A stretch of DNA of 64,000 bases from NCBI GenBank assembly GCA_002382805.1, contig DGAD01000004.1:1-64000 (forward strand), written 5' to 3'. Numbering within the stretch: the first letter of the stretch is position 1; each line of letters begins with the position of its first letter. The notes below the pieces were generated by a model. The model was not told where the DNA came from and made no database searches. It saw only the letters and a list, made by a program, of their open reading frames with translations. The translations under genes were made by a program, and so were the position numbers. This document shows positions 27,004-35,839 of this stretch, in pieces. Origin of the DNA: Clostridiales bacterium UBA4039 (lineage in GTDB: Bacteria > Bacillota > Clostridia > Lachnospirales > Vallitaleaceae).

Positions 27004-28608
27004 TTAATTAAGACCATAGATAATGGCTTCATACGGTCTCAAAAAGTTACCTTCACCCAATGTATCATAATTGGAAAGAATGACTTTCTCTCCTTTTTCT
27101 AAGAATTCCACCGGATAATCTCTAAAGTTACATACCACCAATACTTCTTCTTGCTTGTACTGACGTTTATATGCAAAAACATCAGGATGTTGTGCCTCGA
27201 CTAACTCAAAACTACCTTCGCGAATCAATGTACGATATTGACTTTTTTTACGAAGTTCAATTAATCGTCGATAGTAAGACAATACTGAACTTGTATCCGC
27301 TTGCTGCCTAGATACATTAATCTCTTGATAGTTCGCATTGACCCCGATCCAAGGTTTAACCTCTGAAAATCCTCCATATGAACTATCATCCCATTGCATA
27401 GGTGTTCTTGCATTATCTCTTCCTATATGATATATCGAATCCATAATCGCTTCATGACTATAGCCTTTTTGGCGTCTATCTGCATACATATTAATACTTT
27501 CAATGTCACGATAATCCTCAATCGAATCAAAGCATACATTAGTCATACCAAGTTCTTCTCCTTGGTATATATACGGTGTTCCTTGCATCAGGTGCAAAAT
27601 AGTCGCCAACATTTTTGCCGACTCTGTGCGATACTTTTGATCGTTGCCCCATCTTGAAACAATTCTTGGCAAATCATGATTACACCAAAACAAGGCATCC
27701 CATCCTTTTTGGTACAATCCTCTTTGGCGCTCTTCAAAATTTCTCTTAAGCTCTATGAGGTCTACTTCCTTATAATCCCATTTTTCTTCACCTTCTTGAT
27801 CCAGTAAAATATGTGAAAAATTAAAAATCATTGATAACTCTGATCCATCTAAGTTTGAATATGCAATGGCTTTTTGGGTATCCGCTCCCCATGTCTCACC
27901 GACTGTTAACACATCATAATTATTAAAGGTGTGACGTGTCATTTCTTGTATGTAGCTATGCAAAAGAGGGCCATCGGTAATAATTTTATTGTCAATATCC
28001 TTGGCTACATAGTCAATAACATCTAATCGGAATCCTCCAATCCCTTTTTCCAACCACCAATTAATCATCTTATAAAGTTCAAAGCGTACCTCTGGGTTAT
28101 GCCAGTTCAAATCTGCTTGTGTCTTTGCAAACATATGTAGATAGTACGCATCTAAGTCTTCATGTAATGTCCATGCGCTACCTAAAAAAACGGATTGCAA
28201 ATCATTGGGAACTTGGCCATTATTCTCTCGAAAATAATAGTAGTCATGGTATTTTGAACTTGGGTCCTTGGTCGCTTGCACAAACCATTCATGGGATGTT
28301 GATGTATGATTGGCTACTAGATCCATAATAATTTTAATTCCTCTTAAGGATGCTTCATGGATAAGTAATTCCATATCCTCCATCGTTCCAAACTCTTCCA
28401 TAATCCCATAATAATCACTAATATCATAGCCATTATCATCATTAGGGGATTGATATACCGGCGATAGCCATATCACATCAACGCCCAAGTATGCTATATA
28501 ATCCAACTTTGAAATAATTCCCTGCAAATCCCCAATACCATCATTATTGCTATCTTTAAAACTTCTCGGATACACTTGATATACAACTGCTTCTTGCCAC
28601 CATTTCAT
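27004..28608 (-). CDS. GH13 oligo-1,6-glucosidase-like alpha-glucosidase
   Basis: A 534-residue cytosolic GH13 subfamily 31 enzyme. Catalytic residues are nucleophile D196 (GFRLDVID), acid/base E238 (VGETWGAD) and D312 (CNHDLPR). Conserved region II reads D-V-I; valine right after the nucleophile is the known marker for alpha-1,6 over alpha-1,4 specificity, so isomaltose-type substrates are likely. A calcium-site-like DSNNDGIGDLQG is also present. I use the ATG at 28608, eight bases after AAGGAG. A LacI operator copy lies 27 bases upstream. Confidence 0.92.
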   Translation of the reverse strand: MKWWQEAVVYQVYPRSFKDSNNDGIGDLQGIISKLDYIAYLGVDVIWLSPVYQSPNDDNGYDISDYYGIMEEFGTMEDMELLIHEASLRGIKIIMDLVANHTSTSHEWFVQATKDPSSKYHDYYYFRENNGQVPNDLQSVFLGSAWTLHEDLDAYYLHMFAKTQADLNWHNPEVRFELYKMINWWLEKGIGGFRLDVIDYVAKDIDNKIITDGPLLHSYIQEMTRHTFNNYDVLTVGETWGADTQKAIAYSNLDGSELSMIFNFSHILLDQEGEEKWDYKEVDLIELKRNFEERQRGLYQKGWDALFWCNHDLPRIVSRWGNDQKYRTESAKMLATILHLMQGTPYIYQGEELGMTNVCFDSIEDYRDIESINMYADRRQKGYSHEAIMDSIYHIGRDNARTPMQWDDSSYGGFSEVKPWIGVNANYQEINVSRQQADTSSVLSYYRRLIELRKKSQYRTLIREGSFELVEAQHPDVFAYKRQYKQEEVLVVCNFRDYPVEFLEKGEKVILSNYDTLGEGNFLRPYEAIIYGLN

Positions 28609-28634
28609 CTTCATTTCTCCTTAAATCCTTTTCA

Positions 28635-28649
28635 GGTTTAACGTTATAC
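28635..28649. promoter_or_regulatory. LacI-type operator before the GH13 gene
   Basis: GGTTTAACGTTATAC contains the palindromic core TAACGTTA flanked by GT(T) and (T)AC. The same 15 bases recur at 29699-29713 in front of the lacI gene. It lies between the lacI stop and the GH13 start. Confidence 0.8.
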
Positions 28650-28667
28650 TCTTTTGGTAAAAAAAAA

Positions 28668-29678
28668 TCATTTTACTGATTCTTTTTTTAATAGGCTCAC
28701 CGGCAATACCACCCTTGCCCTAAAAGCATTGTCTTGTCTCACCTTTAATATTAAGTCCACGGCTTCTCGACCTTTTTCTTGAATATTTTGCTTGATTGTT
28801 GTTAATTTTGGACTACTTAACTCACTGACAAATAATCCATCAAATCCTATGACTGATACATCTTCCGGTACGTTCAGCCCTAATTTTTGCAGTCCCTCCA
28901 TAATCCCAAAGGCCAACATATCCGAGGTTGCAAAAACCCCGTCAATATGAGATGCACTAATTTTTTCAGCGATCTGCAATCCATACTCATAAGAAGGATA
29001 TCCTTGAAAGATATGCTTAGATTCCATCTGAATCTCATGATTACTTAAGCAATCCACAAAACCGTTAAAACGTTCTTGGGAAACCCCTTTTTGTGAAATA
29101 TCGGTACAGGCTACGCCAAACTTCTTGCATTGCCGCTCTAATAAGTAACTTGCAGCAATTCTTCCCCCATCCCGGTCATTACTGACAACTGTGCAATAAC
29201 TGTCTTGCTCGTTGACATAAGAGTCAACCATAACTAAGGGGATATCGATTCGAGCTAAGTTAAGATCAAATTGTTGCTGGTCTGTTCCCAAGACAATCAC
29301 ACCATCGGCATTCCACACCTTCAGCGATTGATGGTATTCTTCATCTTCTGAGACAAACCTTAACATCATATAACATCCTTTTTTTCTAAGATTATATTCA
29401 ATACTATTAATAAATTCTCCATAAAAAGGGTTTTTCATCGCATAGTCTTTGTCCGGGTCATCTTCTAGTGTCTGTGGAATAATCAAAACGATAATATTCG
29501 AATGCTTCGCTACAAGAGACCTTGCCGACATATTGGGTACATAGTCCAACTCTTTAATAATTTTTTCTACTTTTTCAATTGTTTTTTGAGAAACCTTACT
29601 GTGTTTCTTATTAATGACATTGGATACAGTCATTGGGCTTACGCCCGATAATTTTGCTATTTCTTTTATTGTCGCCAT
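28668..29678 (-). CDS. LacI-family repressor of the alpha-glucan operon
   Basis: A 336-residue regulator. The N-terminal HTH begins MATIKEIAKLSGVSPMTVSNVINKK and is followed by the hinge YVPNMSARSLV. The periplasmic-binding-like effector domain includes DGVIVLGTDQ and DVSVIGFDG. The ATG at 29678 is chosen because the family N-terminus starts exactly there with GGAAGTG upstream. The long in-frame extension upstream (to 29903) would cross the promoter and the divergent gene. It is the first gene of the leftward sugar operon and has an operator right at its own promoter. Confidence 0.92.
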   Translation of the reverse strand: MATIKEIAKLSGVSPMTVSNVINKKHSKVSQKTIEKVEKIIKELDYVPNMSARSLVAKHSNIIVLIIPQTLEDDPDKDYAMKNPFYGEFINSIEYNLRKKGCYMMLRFVSEDEEYHQSLKVWNADGVIVLGTDQQQFDLNLARIDIPLVMVDSYVNEQDSYCTVVSNDRDGGRIAASYLLERQCKKFGVACTDISQKGVSQERFNGFVDCLSNHEIQMESKHIFQGYPSYEYGLQIAEKISASHIDGVFATSDMLAFGIMEGLQKLGLNVPEDVSVIGFDGLFVSELSSPKLTTIKQNIQEKGREAVDLILKVRQDNAFRARVVLPVSLLKKESVK

Positions 29679-29698
29679 AGTGTTCACTTCCATCATTT

Positions 29699-29713
29699 GG
29701 TTTAACGTTATAC
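29699..29713. promoter_or_regulatory. LacI-type operator before lacI
   Basis: GGTTTAACGTTATAC, identical to 28635-28649. On the minus strand it begins four bases after the -10 box of the lacI promoter, an ideal autorepression position. Confidence 0.85.
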
Positions 29714-29717
29714 CTAT

Positions 29718-29746
29718 ATGATACAACGATTTTTTTCCTTTGTCAA
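29718..29746 (-). promoter_or_regulatory. Promoter of the lacI/alpha-glucan operon
   Basis: Minus-strand TTGACA (29746-29741), a 17-base spacer and TATCAT (29723-29718). The operator follows immediately. Confidence 0.85.
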
Positions 29747-29820
29747 TCAATAATCTGTTTTTCAATATTATTCTTTTATTAAGTATGGTATTATAAAACA
29801 AAGCAATCGAGGAGGTAAAC

Positions 29821-30693
29821 ATGGAAATCACACTACAAAATGCAAAGGTAACCGCTACCATTAACAGCTTAGGCGCCGAATTAACACACTTTATTTTAAA
29901 CAAAAGTAATGCTAACTATATGTGGTCAGGCGATCCTGCCTTTTGGACCGGACGCTCTCCAGTTCTTTTTCCACTTATCGGGAGCCTTAACGAAGATAAG
30001 ATACTTATTAACGGACACTACTACTCCATGGGAAACCATGGTTTTGCACGACGCTCAGAGTTTGAACTCACCGAGTCCAGCGCGAATCGCGCCGTATTTC
30101 GCTTGACACATAACTCAGATACATTAAAGGTTTATCCTTTTACTTTTGTCTTGGAGCTTATCTATACCTTAAAAGACAACTGTATTACCATTGACTACCT
30201 TGTTAACAATACAGGTACAGACGTCTTACCTTTTTCACTGGGTACCCATCCTGCGTTTATCTGCCCTACGGGTAATACTGACCGCCTGGAACAGTGGCGT
30301 CTAGAGTTTAGTCATGCTGAAACGCTTGAGCGCATCGGACTCAATGGCAATCTCATTGACCTCAACGACCGCACCCCTTGGATGAAAAACTCCTCTGTAC
30401 TTCCCTTAGTGACCAACGATTATTACACTGGAGCCATCGTCTTTAAGGACGTACGTTCTAACTCCATTCGTCTCGTCTCTGATGCCACACCTGAACGTAT
30501 CACGGTAAGCTGGGACAACTTACCAAACTTAGGCATCTGGCAACCTGCCGATGCACCGTTTATCTGTATTGAACCCTGGCAAGGTCATGGGGATCCGCTA
30601 GGCTTTACGGGGGACATCTCCAAAAAACCGGGCATTGTCTTGCTGGAACCGGGTAAAACATTCGAAGCTCAATTAAGTATCGCTATTGAATAG
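29821..30693 (+). CDS. Aldose 1-epimerase family protein (GalM/LacX-like)
   Basis: A 290-residue beta-sandwich mutarotase-like protein. Characteristic sites are SPVLFPLIGSL, the NHGFAR histidine, a second active-site histidine in LGTHPAFICP, and ICIEPWQGHGDP near the C-terminus. It would interconvert anomers of free sugars such as glucose released by the neighbouring glucosidases. GAGGAGG-type site (CGAGGAGG) before the ATG. It is divergent from the lacI gene and ends in a strong terminator. The exact sugar is unknown. Confidence 0.88.
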   Translation: MEITLQNAKVTATINSLGAELTHFILNKSNANYMWSGDPAFWTGRSPVLFPLIGSLNEDKILINGHYYSMGNHGFARRSEFELTESSANRAVFRLTHNSDTLKVYPFTFVLELIYTLKDNCITIDYLVNNTGTDVLPFSLGTHPAFICPTGNTDRLEQWRLEFSHAETLERIGLNGNLIDLNDRTPWMKNSSVLPLVTNDYYTGAIVFKDVRSNSIRLVSDATPERITVSWDNLPNLGIWQPADAPFICIEPWQGHGDPLGFTGDISKKPGIVLLEPGKTFEAQLSIAIE

Positions 30694-30697
30694 ATAT

Positions 30698-30733
30698 AAA
30701 ATAACCGATATGCTTAAGCATATCGGTTATTTT
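30698..30733. terminator. Terminator between convergent genes
   Basis: A perfect inverted repeat with 18-base arms (AAATAACCGATATGCTT plus partner) ending in a T-run on the plus strand, after the epimerase gene. It may also serve the convergent minus-strand gene. Confidence 0.85.
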
Positions 30734-30744
30734 TTAAAGCATAT

Positions 30745-31665
30745 TTATATTTGCGCTTCACTTAATGGCTCTTCATAGACATCTCCTTGATGCAATAAAT
30801 CTCTAAAATGCGATGACATCTTGGAGAATTTTCCATATAAATCAAAGGAAACCGTTGTTTCGGGAACAATCTCCATATATGTACACATTGTCTTAACTAG
30901 AATCCAGCTATCAATAAATGAAGACTTAATCGCTAACGTTAAAAAGATTGCCGGAATAATTGCAAATCCTGATTGAATATTAAAAGCAGATAGTAAAATA
31001 CTAAATCCAAAGAATAAACTAATCACCGTACCAAACATGACCAAAAGAACGACCCCTGTTGTGACTGCAGCACTTTTTAAAATCTTTTTCCAATTTTGCG
31101 CATACACAACGATGCCTTTTGCAGCACTCTTAAATGTATTTTCATCCTTTTGATAAAAAGTATAGCCTAAACAACATTCATCAATATAATTTAAGAAAAT
31201 AGATATAAACAAATTAAGGACTTGAACAATAACGCCTATTCCCGGAATATGATTTAGCCAATTGCCAATACGTTCCATCTTCCCTTGAATTTGTCGTACT
31301 GCTCCTGAGATGAGCTTATCGACAATAAAAAACGCATTAGATGATACAAACTTTTCCTTCACTTGCTGAAGCCCAAATTCAAAATAATTTGTTGGTATCT
31401 TTTGTTGAATCATACTCTCCGTAATCACGGCAACATGTCCGGCTTTTACCATATATCCAAAATACTGCATAACAAGGTGTCTGATTCCATATACGCATGC
31501 CAACCATGCAATCATTACCATCATAAGTCCTGTAAAATCAAACATCGTCCCAATCAGAAGAAATGGAACAAACAAAACTGCGGCTACTATTACGACAACC
31601 AAACCTAATAATAATTTCATCCACACAAACTTCATTGTACTAAAATAAATTGTACTTGCCTTCAT
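30745..31665 (-). CDS. Uncharacterised polytopic membrane protein
   Basis: A 306-residue protein I do not recognise at family level. It has an N-terminal pair of helices (about 15-60), amphipathic central segments, a helix near 145-165 with NYIDECCLGYTFY, two long helices (about 205-255), and a cytosolic tail. The ECCLGY stretch faintly recalls choline-transporter-like proteins, but that is not enough to assign function. It appears to be a single gene ending at a bidirectional terminator. Confidence 0.6.
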   Translation of the reverse strand: MKASTIYFSTMKFVWMKLLLGLVVVIVAAVLFVPFLLIGTMFDFTGLMMVMIAWLACVYGIRHLVMQYFGYMVKAGHVAVITESMIQQKIPTNYFEFGLQQVKEKFVSSNAFFIVDKLISGAVRQIQGKMERIGNWLNHIPGIGVIVQVLNLFISIFLNYIDECCLGYTFYQKDENTFKSAAKGIVVYAQNWKKILKSAAVTTGVVLLVMFGTVISLFFGFSILLSAFNIQSGFAIIPAIFLTLAIKSSFIDSWILVKTMCTYMEIVPETTVSFDLYGKFSKMSSHFRDLLHQGDVYEEPLSEAQI

Positions 31666-31812
31666 AATCTCTCCTATACTCTCCTTTGTATTTATTAATC
31701 TATCATGTATCCATACAACATGAATCTAGCATAGCACAATAATTTTACCTTTTGGTCCGCTGACAGCTGACAATCGACAAACTATTTCGAATGAAAAATC
31801 AATGATCACACC

Positions 31813-31841
31813 TTTACATTTTTTCGCTCTACACGTATACT
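31813..31841 (+). promoter_or_regulatory. Promoter of the 92-residue hypothetical gene
   Basis: TTTACA (31813-31818), a 17-base spacer and TATACT (31836-31841), 67 bases before the start codon. Confidence 0.7.
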
Positions 31842-31908
31842 CTATTTATACAGCATGCATTATTGTCGTATAAGTTGCAAAATCATAAATTCAACGAGGT
31901 ATAAAACT

Positions 31909-32187
31909 ATGTTCCGTATTTGGGGAAAAATCATTAAAGACACGCGCTTTGTTAAGGACTATGTCGTAGCCATTGAAGATAGCGACCTGTCAAAAGATCA
32001 GAAAATACATGAAGCCATTAAGCAATTTTGTGAGTATTTCGATTTGGAACGTCCACACTGGTTTGATAAAAACACCAAAGAACTCATCATGTTTTCCAAG
32101 ACAAGCTTTCACGATGATCAATTTATTGAGAGCATCGATTTCGATTACTTTGAAATCGAAATCATTGAAGAGGACAAAAAGATATAG
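31909..32187 (+). CDS. Small acidic hypothetical protein
   Basis: A 92-residue soluble protein (MFRIWGKIIKD...) rich in acidic and aromatic residues, with a C-terminal DFDYFEIEIIEE run. No known domain was recognised. The ATG at 31909 is preceded by ACGAGG; an in-frame ATG at 31855 lacks a site. It has its own consensus promoter and a strong terminator, so it is a real, independently expressed gene. Confidence 0.7.
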   Translation: MFRIWGKIIKDTRFVKDYVVAIEDSDLSKDQKIHEAIKQFCEYFDLERPHWFDKNTKELIMFSKTSFHDDQFIESIDFDYFEIEIIEEDKKI

Positions 32188-32223
32188 CAAAATGCTAAAG
32201 TCGAATTTGCTAAGAACATAATA

Positions 32224-32260
32224 AAGCTGATACAAACGATTTTTTCGTTCGTATCAGCTT
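32224..32260. terminator. Bidirectional terminator
   Basis: Arms AAGCTGATACAAACGA and TCGTTCGTATCAGCTT (one mismatch) around a five-T loop, followed by TTTTATT on the plus strand. It serves the small gene and, on the other strand, pgi. Confidence 0.85.
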
Positions 32261-32300
32261 TTATTCTGACATATATAACTTTACTTAATCCAAAGAGCCT

Positions 32301-33716
32301 TTAAATAATGTACTTTTCTTTTTTCTCTGGGCGAGCATCCAGCTCTTTTTTCTTGTCTTCATAACCTGGGCGTCCAAACATAGCATATGTTGCATTTTTA
32401 CCTTCTTCAACGCCTGGTTGATCAAAAGCATTGATGTTCATCAGTTCTCCAGCAAACCCTGTAGCCACCTCGAACATGTAAAGAATCTGTCCTACTGTAA
32501 ACTCATTAATCTGAGGAACCGTTAATGTCATGTTGGTTTGTTCTGCTTTAAACAACGCATACTCTGTCGCCATTTGTTCTGTTTGAATAAGCTTATTATG
32601 GGTTGCTCCGCCTAAGAATCCAAGGTTAGGCACATCACCATAAATTTCTGGAATGGTAATCTCTGAACGATAGTTATCAACGCCCATAAAGAGAACCACT
32701 TTGTCATGTGGACCTTCTGCATAAAGTTGAACCTGTGAATGTTGATCCGTCGCTCCGAGTGCTTTAACCGGAGTTTGTCCTACATTAACCACCTTACCAT
32801 CAAGGTCGAATTTTTTCCCTAAAGATTCTGCCCACAACTGCGCATACCAGTCAGCAATATATTTTAATCCATCTGCATATGCCATAACAATCGAGATGTT
32901 TTTCCCTTGTTGCATGGAGATATATTGCAATAATCCATACATATGTGCCGGATTTTTGAACGTATCGTCTGTTTTACATAGCTCATCCATGTAAGCTGCA
33001 CCTTCGAGCAGTGTTTTAATATCAATGCCACACATAGCTGCCGGTAGCAATCCTACAGGTGTCAACTCGGAGAATCTTCCCCCTACACCTGCTGGGATGA
33101 TATAGCTTTTAAGACCTTCTTCATCGGCTATTGGACGAAGGGTTCCTTTGGACGCATCTGTTGTTGCAACAATATGCTTTTTGATTGCATCTTTTCCAAG
33201 CTCTTTTTCAATCATTTCTTTGATAATCATAAATTGAGACATGGTCTCACTGGTTCCACCTGATTTTGAGATAACGTTAAATAGAGAAGTCTCTAAATCA
33301 ATAACATCAAACAATGCAACCAATTTTTCCGGATCCACATTGTCGACAACATAAAGTTTTGGATATCCTTTACGTTTTTCTTTGGATAATTCATTCCAAT
33401 GGGGGTGATTGATTGCTTGTTGAACAGCAATTGGTCCTAGTGCTGACCCACCAATACCTAGAACAACAAAGGATTCAACCCAGTCTTTATTTTCCTCTAC
33501 ATAATTGACAATATCTTCAACAATAGCATCTTGATTATAAGGTAAGTCTCTCCAGTCCATTCCACCATTGGCGCGTTTTTCGACCATCCCTTTTTCAGCC
33601 GCTTCAATCTTAGCTTCAAGTTTTGCAAAATCCTCTTCGCTAATACCGTGCTCGCCAATCAAGTTTGCCATCATGTTGTTAAAATCCAACCGTAGCTTCA
33701 TTGCTTCTTTATTCAT
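32301..33716 (-). CDS. pgi: Glucose-6-phosphate isomerase
   Basis: A 471-residue cytosolic enzyme converting glucose 6-phosphate and fructose 6-phosphate. Conserved elements are VVLGIGGSALGP, ISKSGGTSETMSQF, GGRFSELTPVGLLPAAMCGID and a C-terminal NINAFDQPGVEEGKN. The length is slightly above the usual ~450 of the Gram-positive type. GGAGG precedes the ATG at a slightly long spacing. It is a single gene that would feed glucose from the alpha-glucan pathways into glycolysis. Confidence 0.96.
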   Translation of the reverse strand: MNKEAMKLRLDFNNMMANLIGEHGISEEDFAKLEAKIEAAEKGMVEKRANGGMDWRDLPYNQDAIVEDIVNYVEENKDWVESFVVLGIGGSALGPIAVQQAINHPHWNELSKEKRKGYPKLYVVDNVDPEKLVALFDVIDLETSLFNVISKSGGTSETMSQFMIIKEMIEKELGKDAIKKHIVATTDASKGTLRPIADEEGLKSYIIPAGVGGRFSELTPVGLLPAAMCGIDIKTLLEGAAYMDELCKTDDTFKNPAHMYGLLQYISMQQGKNISIVMAYADGLKYIADWYAQLWAESLGKKFDLDGKVVNVGQTPVKALGATDQHSQVQLYAEGPHDKVVLFMGVDNYRSEITIPEIYGDVPNLGFLGGATHNKLIQTEQMATEYALFKAEQTNMTLTVPQINEFTVGQILYMFEVATGFAGELMNINAFDQPGVEEGKNATYAMFGRPGYEDKKKELDARPEKKEKYII

Positions 33717-33817
33717 TGATTTTATTCCTCCTATAAACTCTAAACGCTCTTTACTCGATTCCTTATGATTATATATAAAATTAACCTTGGTGTAAAGGAT
33801 TAGCCGCCAATAAAATG

Positions 33818-34879
33818 CTATTCTAATTCATATAAACTTCCAAAACGATAGCCTTTTTCTTTCATCGATTTTAAAATATCATCAAGAGCCTGTGTATTTG
33901 ATTCTGACACCGCATGCAATAAGATAATTGCTCCATTATGGTAGTTATCCATGACATGATTGTAGGCAACCTCTTTCCCCGGTTGTTTGTTGACATCCCA
34001 ATCTGCATATGCCATACTCCAAAAAATACTTCGGTATCCCAGTTTGCGAACAAGGTAAAGGCTTCGCTCGCTATATTTTCCCATGGGTGGTCTAAAGAAC
34101 GGATCCATATCTTGTCCCGTCACCTCTTTGAAGCGGTCATTGGTCGTCTTTAACTCATCATAAATCTCGTCGCCCGTCAACGATGGAAAGGCCGGATGGG
34201 TATTGGAATGATTAGCAACAATATGTCCTTCATCGACCATACGCTGAATCAATTCCGGCTCTTTATCTATAAAATACTTCGTTACAAAAAAAGCTGCCTG
34301 AACGTCATTTTCTTTCAATACATCTAATATCTTCGGTGTAAACCCATATTCATAGCCTTCGTCAAAGGTCAGATACATTACTTTTTCTTCTGATGCCTCC
34401 TGATTGATAAAATAGGCCCCATAGCGCTCTAAGTCTAGGTCATAATAGCCTGTAACCGGACTATGATCTTTGTTACGTCTAAAGGACCAACTCGTATCCG
34501 TATTGTCCAACGTGCTGGGATCTAGCTCCAAGTCATATGTATCCTCCGTGTCAAACTGATTTGCAAATTCGACTGTAATGCCTTGCTCTGGTTTTTGCTC
34601 TGATTCTTCTTCCAACGCTTCTGTCTCGGGCTCTTCTTCCGGCGTCTCCACTGGAGCCTCATCCACTTCTTCCACATCCACAACTTCCTGCGTTGTATCT
34701 TGAGTATCTTGTGTTTCCTCAGTTTCACTTTCAGGGGCTTCCACTCTTACTTCGACATAATCATCCGTCTCTTGCCCCGAGGCTGAATCTGGTGTATATA
34801 GCTCTCCTTGGCAAGCTGTTAACAGTACCAGCATCAAGCTTGCCACTAAACTAAGGTGTAGAATTTTCTTCAATTTCAT
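33818..34879 (-). CDS. PdaA-like polysaccharide deacetylase lipoprotein
   Basis: A 353-residue exported protein with a signal peptide and lipobox LTAC (cysteine near residue 23). An E/T/V-rich linker (about 30-105) precedes a NodB deacetylase domain (about 165-350). The domain has LTFDEGYEYG (catalytic aspartate and metal aspartate region), the metal histidines in ANHSNTHPAF, FFRPPMGKYS, and the C-terminal LLHAVSESN. The D-E-G-Y variant is typical of PdaA, which makes muramic delta-lactam in spore cortex. The start overlaps the upstream transporter gene by 29 bases. Confidence 0.88.
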   Translation of the reverse strand: MKLKKILHLSLVASLMLVLLTACQGELYTPDSASGQETDDYVEVRVEAPESETEETQDTQDTTQEVVDVEEVDEAPVETPEEEPETEALEEESEQKPEQGITVEFANQFDTEDTYDLELDPSTLDNTDTSWSFRRNKDHSPVTGYYDLDLERYGAYFINQEASEEKVMYLTFDEGYEYGFTPKILDVLKENDVQAAFFVTKYFIDKEPELIQRMVDEGHIVANHSNTHPAFPSLTGDEIYDELKTTNDRFKEVTGQDMDPFFRPPMGKYSERSLYLVRKLGYRSIFWSMAYADWDVNKQPGKEVAYNHVMDNYHNGAIILLHAVSESNTQALDDILKSMKEKGYRFGSLYELE

Positions 34880-35831
34880 AGTAAGTCATCCTCTCTTTTT
34901 TCGTCTGTCCTTTTCGATTCACAAGGTTAATGCTTATGGTCATTAATAAAAGACTGATAAGCACAAAAATGGATAAGTTCTCTTCCGGAAAAATAATGGA
35001 AGAGATAATGGATCCAAAAACCGGAATCAAAAAAATATATATTGTCACTGATGATGCGTTATATTTGTGAATCAGTCCATACCAAACCACAAAGGCAATC
35101 GCCGATAAAAAGGCTGAATATATCAACAGTAAAAGTGCATGCATATTAAAGACAAGATTAAAGCCTCCAGCTCCAATAAGACCCACACCAAGTAAAATAA
35201 TCGACCCAAAAATCATCTGATACATGTTGAGCACAACAGATGATATCGTCTTCATCGCCTTCTTGCCATAAAGAACCGCCAAACCATAGACCAAAGAAGC
35301 AAGCACAAGGGCGCCTTCTCCCATCCATGTCACTTCAAGGTTGATTCCTCCACCTACTGCACTTTCAAGATTTGCCAGGATGATTCCTGCAAACCCAATA
35401 ATAAGTCCAATAATCTTGTTTACGTTAATTTTATCATCTTGTGTTAATAGATGTGCTAAAATAACAACAATCAAAGGCTTTGATGTATCTATAAGAACAC
35501 CTTTGATTGCTCCTGTATTACCTACTCCCGTATAAAAAAACATATATTGTAGCGTGGTATTGAGTAACCCAAAGACCATAATTGTCTTCCATTGGGTCGC
35601 CTTTAGCATTGGAATCTTCTTCTCTTTAACAAGAAGATATACTCCAATCAATACACCTGCCAATAAAAAACGAATACCTGCAAGCACAAACCGATTAAAG
35701 ATATCATCTGCCGGAATATCAAGCAGTTCATAACTGATCTTCAAGGTCGGAATAGCCGTTGCCCACAAAAAGCAACTCAGTGCCGCAGGTAAAATTAGTG
35801 CCAATTGGTTAATAATTCTTTTCTTGTTCAT
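34851..35831 (-). CDS. EamA/DMT-family transporter
   Basis: A 326-residue membrane protein with ten helices arranged as two EamA repeats (about 10-150 and 165-305). First-repeat sequence FLWATAIPTLKIS and second-repeat SAIAFVVWYGLIHKYNASSVTIYIFLIPVFG are typical drug/metabolite exporters. Substrate unknown. It is the middle gene of a DnaJ/TerB - EamA - pdaA transcript. Confidence 0.88.
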   Translation of the reverse strand: MNKKRIINQLALILPAALSCFLWATAIPTLKISYELLDIPADDIFNRFVLAGIRFLLAGVLIGVYLLVKEKKIPMLKATQWKTIMVFGLLNTTLQYMFFYTGVGNTGAIKGVLIDTSKPLIVVILAHLLTQDDKINVNKIIGLIIGFAGIILANLESAVGGGINLEVTWMGEGALVLASLVYGLAVLYGKKAMKTISSVVLNMYQMIFGSIILLGVGLIGAGGFNLVFNMHALLLLIYSAFLSAIAFVVWYGLIHKYNASSVTIYIFLIPVFGSIISSIIFPEENLSIFVLISLLLMTISINLVNRKGQTKKERMTYYEIEENSTP

Positions 35832-35839
35832 AATAACTC

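Noticed and set aside
29679..29903. 75-codon N-terminal extension of the first lacI gene
   Set aside because: It would cross the lacI promoter, the operator and the start of the divergent gene. The family N-terminus MATIKEIA fits the start at 29678.
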